Of a DNA stretch of 64,000 nucleotides, positions 56,830 through 64,000 are shown piece after piece. Source of the DNA: Balaenoptera acutorostrata (Eukaryota > Chordata > Mammalia > Artiodactyla > Balaenopteridae). The stretch's first letter is position 1. Each line of letters starts with the position of its first letter. The stretch spans positions 38,919,641 to 38,983,640 of the forward strand of contig NC_080074.1 in NCBI RefSeq assembly GCF_949987535.1, written 5' to 3'. The translations under genes and the position numbers were made by a program. The notes beneath the pieces were generated by a model. It was not told where the DNA came from. It worked only from the letters and a program-made list of their open reading frames with translations, and ran no database searches.

Positions 56830-57715
56830 TCTCTACTTTTATGGAACTTACATTCCAGTGAGAAAATGATGATAAATAAATATATAATACAATATCAGAA
56901 AGTGACAAGACTATGGAGAGAAATAAAGCAGGATTAAGGGAGTACGGGTAGGGCTCTATTAAATTAGGGTGGTCAGAAAATAACCTAATTGAAGTAACGG
57001 AACAAGTCACACAGGTATCAGGGGGGTATAGTGTTCCAGGCAGAGGAAATCACAAGTGAAAAAACACAGAGGCAAGAATTATCTCAATCCATGGAAGGAA
57101 CAGTGAAATAAGGAAGGTAGGCTTCCTAGAGGCAGCTGGAGAGCAGATCACACAAGGCCTCGCAGGCCATGGTAAGAACACCGGACTCTATCCTAAGCAT
57201 GATAGGAAGCCCTTGGAGAGTTTTGACCTCACCTGATTAGCTTTTTACAAATATTCCTCTGACTACTGAGAGAATACAAGTGTCTGTGCAAGAGTAGAAA
57301 TAAGAGAGACCAGTAATAAGGTGAGGAGTAGGTCAAGTAAGAGATGAGATGATGGCAGCCTGGACCAAGGTGACAGCAGCGCACGTAGTGGGGAGTTGTC
57401 AAATTCAATATGTATGTTTTTGAGAATAAAGACAATAAGCATTTACATATTGGATATATGGATGAGAGAGAGGCGTCTCAATGGATTCTTAGGTTTGGAC
57501 TTGAACAATTGGATCAGTGGTGATATAATGAGGTGGGAATCTCTGGGGGTGGACCAGGTTTGGAGAAGACTATACAAGAGCTCTGTTCTGGGCATAGTAA
57601 ATTGATGGTCCTTTTCAGACATCCATGTAAAGATGTCTGGCAGGTATCTAAGTCTGAAGCTTAGGGGAGAAGCTGATGCTGGAGATGTAAATGCGATATA
57701 GATATCTGTTCACAT
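56830..57715 (-). repeat. L2 LINE, antisense
   Basis: TATGGAACTTACATTCCAGT, GTGTTCCAGGCAGAGGAAAT, AAGGCCTCGCAGGCCATGGT, GATAGGAAGCCCTTGGAGAG, ACATCCATGTAAAGATGTCT and GGCAGGTATCTAAG are successive reverse L2 segments. Confidence 0.75.
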
Positions 57716-60063
57716 AAACACACAGGCCTTCTTCTTTAAGGACCTTGGTAAGGAAAAAGAGGATGGGATTTAAAAAAAAAATGAAAAGAAATATGGAGAC
57801 ATTGTATAGGCATTATAAATATATCTTACGAACTCTGTGGTAAAGTGTGCTATGTTTATCATTAGTGGTCCATGCAAATCTATAACTGATCTATAAGCAG
57901 TCCAAAAATTTCAGAGGGGAAGAAGAGATGATATAATTTATCTACCTTACATTTTATAAATTTGGGCTAAGAAGATTAATTTTATGTTCACATCACCGTC
58001 CTTAGTAATAATTTTGTTCTTAAAGGCAATACATGTTATATAGAAATTGATTTGGTCCCTTCATCTCGGCTAACATTTCATACCAGTTGCATAGTATTGT
58101 TTATATTTGTTACATCTGGGATTTTTATTATTCTTATGGGGTTGTTTTACACTAACTGTGGGAAGTAGTGATAAAAGTGTGAAGCCTATATGTATACAAA
58201 AATTCTGAATCATTGAATAATATTGCAAATCCATCTAGTGAAAATTTCTTGAATAAAAATATAAAATATGAATACATTTTGCCAGACAGGTGAATCCACA
58301 AGCCAATAAAGTACAACTAGGAAGTACAATGATATAAGATGATGAATACCTGAAAATAACATCTAATTTCACTCCTGGTTTCTTGGGTACTGCCTGTTAT
58401 GCTGGCATGAAACCTTTGAAGTTTTGGTTTCTTATTCAAATAATGCTCAGAATTTCTGTGGTTAAATTATTTGGCTTTTCAGAAATAGTTGCCAGTTAAC
58501 ACTTTCCAGTGAGAAAGTTATAAATGTTGTCAGGACAGTTGGAGAAAAGAACAAGAACTACAGAGGCACCCTTCTTAGTTGCACTTACCAGAGCAAAAAC
58601 AGGTACAGGTCACACCACTGCCAACAAGACTGTAAAGCCCAAATTATGCTTTAAAAGAAAGCAGGACAAGCTATTGCCAGTTTTGTTTTTGCCATACACA
58701 TGTGTGACAGTAGTTATTGTTTCATGTTGAGGCAATCCCATATTTTGCTTTACATTTGGATGAAACCACCAAATCAGCTTCTGGCATATGTGCAGCACTT
58801 ATATGGGAAGAATAGTTTCATGAAATTTTATTTTGTTTTTTAATGAATGTGGATGATTAAAAGAGATTAAGTGTTTTCTCTACTTAACTATTTTTCTGTA
58901 CTCTGTAACAAAGACTGAAAAAGTTTTGTTGAGATCAGTACTGAAATGAGACCACCTATGTATACAACTAAGAAAGGCATTGATCTGTTAATAAATGAGT
59001 TGCACTTGAATGATAATCCACACCCAGCTTTATTCACAGAATACAGATAGTAGTTGGCAGTACTTACCTTGCTTGTGTTTTTTTGCTCAGTGATATTAAC
59101 AGGACCTGATTAATAATTCAGTGGTACCTATTCGGTGCAAGTTATTTCGGAGTACATGGCAGAGAAATGGGGTGACAGGTGATGCTGCTTTTCCAAAGTG
59201 AGAGGTACCGGCTGACAAAAGAAAGTTCACACAAAGTTTTGAATGAGAGATGAAATTTAAAAATCTATGCTACTGATTCCCAGTAAAAACCATCTCTGCC
59301 GCTTTAAGTGGCTTCTTCAAGTTTCAGTTCATTACTGTATTAATTAGCTTGAATGACCCAAACTTATAAATTAAAATATAAGGGAAAATAAGGGTTGAAA
59401 TAAAAGGATTATAAAATGTTGAGTTTTGGATAAGATAATTTCCTAAGAGAATTAAATTGCCGTTCAGATAGCTCAATTGCCAAAAGATGGACTTTTTCCC
59501 AACACTTTATATTCTTGTGCTTCAGAGTAAGAAATCAATAGTATATGAATGGTCATATTTTAAGAGAAAATCCAGTTTCTGCAACAGAATACCAAAAAAT
59601 TACTTCTGAAACTAAAATGATAAAAAAAACACACGAACAAACAGAATTAGCCATCTATTCACTAACATTAGCTTCCAAGTTTTAAAGCCTTCAGGCTTCC
59701 TGCTTTCCAGAGTGATATGCTCACTGATCTGGTGTATGCTGTGCGGCTGAGAGCAGACCGTGGTGAGGACTTACTCCTACATTTATGCCTGTCGCTTGCA
59801 TATTTGAACCAAATATACAGAACTGAATGACATAGTTACCCAAAACTGCCTTCCTTGGCCGATCACGAGATGGTATGTGCTAGTATTTTCTATATACAAT
59901 AGAACTATAGAATAAGAACATAAAACCAACTCTGCATAGAAGCTATCATTCTGTGATAGTGGATTATTGAAAAATATTCCAATTCTCCTCTCCTTCTTAG
60001 GACACATTACAGTTGGACTTCTCCATCCTCCCTTCAGCTACACGTGGCTATGAGAACTGCTTT
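57716..60063. other. LIN7A intron 2, no confirmed gene
   Basis: Unique-looking DNA. One exon-like 52-bp segment at 59711-59762 is noted in the findings but not called as an exon. Confidence 0.4.
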
Positions 60064-60370
60064 TTTTTTTTTAAATAAATTTATTTATTTATTTATTTAT
60101 TTATTTTTGGCTGTGTTGGGTCTTCGTTTATGTGCGAGGGCTTTCTTTAGTTGCGGCGAGCGGGGGCCACTCTTCATCCCCGTGCGTGGGCCTCTCACTA
60201 TCGCGGCCTCTCTTGTTGCGGAGCACAGGCTCCAGACGCGCAGGCTCAGTAGTTGTGGCTCACGGGCCCAGTTGCTCCGTGGCATGTGCGATCTTCTCAG
60301 ACCAGGGCTCGAACCCGTGTCCCCTGCATTGGCAGGCAGATTCTCAACCACTGCGCCACCAGGGAAGCCC
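60064..60370 (-). mobile_element. CHR SINE (short form), antisense
   Basis: T-run, (TTTA)n, TTTTGGCTGTGTTGGGTCTT, CTCCAGACGCGCAGGCTCAG, end GCGCCACCAGGGAAGCCC. Diverged target duplication ATGAGAACTGCTTT at 60050-60063 versus ATGACGACTGCTTT at 60371-60384. Confidence 0.95.
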
Positions 60371-60684
60371 ATGACGACTGCTTTGACTAAGGAAATGTGA
60401 GTGGAAGGGTGCTTGCCACTTCCTCATGGAAACCTTTGAGTCATTGCAGTATTTGCTATGTTCCCTTTCCTTTTCATATGACTAGTGATGTTTTATATGA
60501 TAAATGATCAATCAGCCTGGATTACAGAGTGGGAAAATGAGAAATGCAGGCTTTAGCTAACTCTTAATGAACATGTAGGATCAGCAAGAAGTAAACCTTT
60601 GTTACTTTAAGCCCCCAAGATGTTGGGGTTTTGGTACCACAGCAAAACTCAAGCTATCCTGACTGAAACTAAAATAGTCATCAA

Positions 60685-60753
60685 ACTCCAATATGTTTTC
60701 TATTAAATCATGCCTCTCCATTTTCATAGTTTAAAAAAAAAAAAGTAAAAAAT
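60685..60753 (+). mobile_element. Very short processed (poly(A)) insertion of unknown source
   Basis: A 69-bp segment with ATTAAA about 26 bases before an A-rich tail, flanked by AAAATAGTCATCAA at 60671-60684 and 60754-60767. The structure is that of an L1-mediated, strongly 5'-truncated cDNA insertion. The 35-40 bp of body is not an L1 or CHR sequence that I recognise. Confidence 0.85.
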
Positions 60754-61309
60754 AAAATAGTCATCAAGCCAAATTTACCTTGGAAAAAGGTTATAAGCAG
60801 TATCAACCCTTTTACTGCTATAAAACAAAACTAATTTTTAAAAACTATGTTGTATTTTTAGTAAGCTGTGATAAATCTTTTTAAAACTATGTGAAATTAT
60901 TATCTGATATAGTGTACCAATGCCCATTAGATGGCTCATACATTTTTAAATGTTGAGACACTTTGGTCATAGATTACGTTTGCTTCTAGCTTATCTCCCA
61001 TTTGCTCCTACTCTTTTTTTTCTTCCTTAGGATGGAGCTCATTAACCCTCCAGCACTACCTCCCACCCCATCTAAGTCTCACACCAGTTCTTTATGAAGG
61101 GTTTTCTTTGTTTTATAGACTTGAAGGTATAATCAACATAGAAGAAATAGTTGGAATGTATCAGTCTGCTATTTAAGTGCCCTTAGTTTCCGATGAGATT
61201 TTTTTTTTTTTTTGGAGGGATGTATAGATTGAGAATTATCACCACCATACCTTCCACCAGTAATATGTGGAAAATGTCACTGCTAGACATTTTGTCAGAT
61301 CAGACGGAG

Positions 61310-61505
61310 CAGCAAAGTCATTAGAGCTGTGTTGTAGTCAAGTTTACCAATGTTCGAATCCCAACTTAGCTACTTATTTTTGACCTCTCTAAAATTTCGT
61401 CAGTTTTTAATAGTGGGAGTAATACCATCAGCCTTGAGGTGATTCTGATAATTAGAGATCATACATGTAAAACCTCCTAGTACAGTCTGGTAGCCAATAA
61501 TTACA
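61310..61505 (+). repeat. MIR SINE
   Basis: TTCGAATCCCAACTTAGCTA, TTTTGACCTCTCTAAAATTT and CAGTCTGGTAGCCAATAATT keep MIR order. Diverged. Confidence 0.65.
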
Positions 61506-61970
61506 CAATCAGTGGATGCTATTATTATTAAAGAGTAGAGTCCCAAATTATTACTGGGTACAGTGTTTTGGTAAGTCAGGAAATAGTTAACAGATGGGAA
61601 TAGAAATGGTAGTTTCTATAGACTAGATCTAAGAAAACCCATAAGACTAATAGACATATTCATTGCCCCACTGTCATGCATTAAAATAAATTGAGCCATT
61701 GCATCCTAATTCCACAATCTCATGGGCCGTAACTTTATGACTCAAGTGCTCGTTCTTGATGCTGTTTTGTACAGCATCTTAATCTACTGTGTGCATGAAA
61801 ACGCAGATGGCAAATGTAATGAGCTTTATGAGAAAGCTAATGATTGGTTGTATAATAGCATATAGATTTCTAATTACTTTAAGAAAACATATCCTTGGGT
61901 CAGTAGCGACAAGATGAGATGAAACAAGGATACACAGATGGAGAAAGAAGAGTTGGAGGAAGGGAGAGTG

Positions 61971-62042
61971 AGAGGAAAAAAGGAAGAGAAAGGAAGAGGA
62001 AGGAAAGAAGGAAGGAAGGGAGAAGGGAAGAAAGAAGGAAGG
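61971..62042. repeat. 72-bp pure purine tract (GGAA/GAAA-rich)
   Basis: Uninterrupted A/G run on the plus strand, extending leftward with a few interruptions to about 61939. A low-complexity microsatellite-like block. Confidence 0.9.
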
Positions 62043-62119
62043 TTGGTTGATGCTAATCATGGCATAATGTACTGTAATATAATGGAAAGATAGGAAGAAC
62101 ATTACATGGAATCAGAAAG

Positions 62120-62330
62120 AGCATTGATAATGGATTCAGATAACCTGGATTCAAATTTTTGCTTGGCCATTTAATTATGTGATCTTGTGCAAGTTACTTA
62201 ATCTCTATGATCTTGGTTTTGTTTAACTTTTTTTTTTTTTTTAAACATAAAATAACTTCCTGGGACTGTTGGGAATACTAGATCAAATGAGATAAAAAGT
62301 ATAAAATACCTTGACTAATATAGTGCCTAG
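62120..62330 (+). repeat. MIR SINE with T-run
   Basis: AACCTGGATTCAAATTTTTG, TGTGATCTTGTGCAAGTTAC, TTAATCTCTATGATCTTGGT and AGTGCCTAGCTAAAAGAG in MIR order, with a T-run at 62229-62242. Confidence 0.78.
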
Positions 62331-62491
62331 CTAAAAGAGTAACTAGTTAAGAAATGGTACTTATTTTGGTGAAATAATTAGTGGTTTTAGTGACAACACA
62401 AAATTTTAATATGTTTTAATAGAAATATTAGTTACAAATATAGAAAATAATAGTTCTTTAGTTATTAATCAAACAAATGTAGAATTTTTTT

Positions 62492-62831
62492 ATACACGAT
62501 TGCTTTTTAAAAAAAATTTTATTTATTTTTGGCTGCGTTTGGTCTTTGTTGCTGTGTGTGGACTCTTCTCTAGTTGCAGCGAGTGGGGGCTACTCTTCGT
62601 TGTGGTGTGTGGGCTTCTCACTGCGGTGGCTTCTCTTGTTGTGGAGCACGGGCTCTAGGCGTGTAGGCTTCAGTAGTTGTGGCTCGCGGGCTCTAGAGCG
62701 CAGGCTCAGTACTTGTGGTGCATGGGCTTAGTTGCCCTGCGGCATGTGGGATCTTCCCGGACCAGGGATCGAACATGCGCCCCCTGCATTGGCAGGCGGA
62801 TTCTTAACCACTGTGCCACCTGGGAAGTCCC
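62492..62831 (-). mobile_element. CHR SINE (long form), antisense
   Basis: TTTTTGGCTGCGTTTGGTCT, long-form body with CAGTAGTTGTGGCTCGCGGG, end CCACCTGGGAAGTCCC. Target duplication TAGAATTTTTTT at 62480-62491 and right after the element near 62832-62843. A non-A segment ATACACGATTGC (62492-62503) lies between the target copy and the tail. Confidence 0.93.
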
Positions 62832-63289
62832 TAGAATTTTTTTTTAATAGACAACATTTTAAGAAAAATGTTGACAATCTGGAGTGGTTTTAGAATAAAC
62901 CAGTATCGTAAGGAATCAGGAAACCTTGTCATATGATGAGAAGTTAATGACAACAGAGGTTATTTGGTCATATTTCAGATTACTTTAGAACAAGAGTTTT
63001 TAACTTAAGGTCATGTATAGGCTTCATGTTGTAGGTGTGGTAAGAGCAAATATATATAAGATTTATTTTTATTTCCTTCTCTTTATGTGCAAAAATTTTT
63101 ATGGCAAAATATGTTTTTTAATGTTTTACTTTAAATATGGATAGAGTGGCATGGAATCATTATGTAAAATTATCATCCTTGTCATATAGTAGCATTTAGA
63201 ATAGCATTACATTTGTCAGAATTAACAAAAACATATCTGAAATTATGTTTATGCATATCTTTCTGTTCATACTGAACTTAAGTTGGCAG

Positions 63290-63577
63290 ATGACAAAGAA
63301 AAGAAAGCTTGGTGGCTCTTACATTTCCTTTGATTTTATTTGCATTGCTAAATGTGATGGGGCACAAAAGCCAGACTGTTTCTTGTGTGGTAAGTTTCCT
63401 GCCAACAAGAGCCTGAAGTCAAGAAAGCTTATTTCTGAGCATCCTGAAAATACATCACAGAATATAGAATTTTTGTTTTCTACAGAAAAAGCTCAATTTT
63501 TAAAAAGTGAAAATTTACTAAAACTTATATTTGCGCCAGTGTGTCTTGACACATTTCCAAGCAAAAGAAAGCATTAA
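63290..63577 (+). pseudogene. hAT-superfamily transposase N-terminal fragment with a broken BED zinc finger
   Basis: The frame from ATG at 63290 gives MTKKRKLGGSYISFDFI, then CIAKCDGAQKPDCFLCGKF. This resembles the start of Charlie/Buster-type hAT transposases (KKRKYDESYLKFGF-type opening, then C-x2-C). The C-x2-C pair is present, but the following KL...H...H part is shortened to RKLISEHPE, so one zinc-ligand His appears deleted. The frame stops after 96 codons and no catalytic region follows. It is an intronic fossil, not a LIN7A exon. Confidence 0.65.
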
Positions 63578-63842
63578 ATAATTGGGGAAAGCTTGATCAA
63601 ATCATGCACTCTGGAAATGTTTAAACTGGTGGGTTGCTGAGAAAAACAACAAAAAATTAAAAGAGTGCCTCTGTTCACTTGCTATAACCTACTTCTGAAC
63701 TTTGGCATTTTGCTAATATTTTGAAGCCAGTTATGGTAAAAATAATAGCTGTGCCATTTCCACTTGGCATGCAATTGGGTGAAAACTATGATTGTTTCAG
63801 TAAAGTTCTGATTTTTATCTATCTTGTGAATGATGATATCCT

Positions 63843-63843
63843 G

Positions 63844-63881
<38 letters not shown>

Positions 63882-63882
63882 G
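63843..63882. repeat. Compound (TG)n(AG)n microsatellite
   Basis: About nine TG units passing directly into about eleven AG units. Confidence 0.95.
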
Positions 63883-64000
63883 TTACCCCATGGATATTTT
63901 AAAGGCCAAGTTGTTCTAACAGTGAAAAGTTTCTTTGTTAAGCAAAACTCCTAATGGAAGAAAAATCTTGATACTGTGTGTACCTGAGGAGTACATATGG

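Larger units (their letters stand above)
16200..64000 (+). other. LIN7A: LIN7A transcription unit, 5' part (exons 1-2 visible; rest beyond the window)
   Basis: The two coding exons found (82 and 119 bases) join in frame to 67 codons of LIN7A. Intron 1 spans 16450-55228 (38,779 bp) and intron 2 runs from 55348 past the right edge. The start is approximate because no transcription start is visible. I searched the remaining 8.6 kb for the expected next exon (the residues after Glu67, beginning with VYQYMHE in human by memory) and did not find it. The missing exons should encode the end of L27, the PDZ domain and the C-terminal tail. Confidence 0.92.

Noticed and set aside
63245..63577. Intact host ZBED-type gene
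   Set aside because: The zinc finger lacks a ligand and the rest of a transposase is missing, so a broken transposon fragment is more likely.
55348..64000. LIN7A exon 3
   Set aside because: I looked for sequence encoding the expected residues after Glu67 in this interval and found none, so it is presumed to lie beyond the window.

Overview
This window is mammalian nuclear DNA, almost certainly from a cetacean. The main evidence is 14 copies of the tRNA-Glu-derived CHR SINE that is characteristic of whales, dolphins and hippopotamus. Several copies are the shorter form that I recall as the cetacean-specific deletion subfamilies. Supporting elements are L1 3' ends of cetartiodactyl type and an artiodactyl-type Tigger MITE. 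There are no bacterial-style genes. Open frames longer than about 60 codons are nearly all chance frames or translations of SINEs.

The only protein-coding gene I can support is the 5' end of LIN7A (plus strand), a CASK/PALS1-binding scaffold of synapses and epithelial junctions. A CpG-island promoter lies near 16.0-17.4 kb. Exon 1 (coding 16368-16449) and exon 2 (55229-55347) splice in frame into the first 67 residues, ending inside the L27 domain. Intron 1 is 38.8 kb, and exon 3 lies beyond the right edge. About 2 kb inside intron 1, positions 18298-18400 match the recalled MIR618 hairpin, in the same host intron as in human, but with changed seed positions and weaker pairing.

Layout: 1-15.9 kb is AT-rich intergenic DNA upstream of LIN7A (an L1 3' end, L2, MIR, three CHR SINEs). 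16-17.6 kb is the promoter, exon 1 and a GC-rich start of intron 1. 17.6-55.2 kb is intron 1, with MIR618, eight CHR SINEs, a CR1/L3 LINE hit by two L1 insertions, an LTR-like element, an MLT1 LTR, DNA transposons, a long antisense L2 broken by a Tigger MITE and by a CpG-rich insert at about 36.3-36.9 kb, MER5A/MIR clusters, and an ERV-like stretch at 53.6-54.7 kb. 55.35-64 kb is intron 2, with L2, three more retro-insertions and a broken hAT BED-finger fragment.

The most interesting signals are mechanistic scars: (1) a 41-bp templated insertion inside a CHR SINE copied from 2.15 kb upstream; (2) an L1 3' transduction with its own poly(A) signal and a 17-bp target duplication; (3) an orphan intronic CpG island sitting inside an ancient L2, with a CTCF-like motif; (4) two CHR SINEs inserted at the same target site, leaving three copies of it; (5) several CHR SINEs with non-A sequence embedded in their tails; (6) an inverted CHR pair sharing private variants; (7) a possibly decayed MIR618. 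Repeat family names come from memory of consensus sequences, without a database search.
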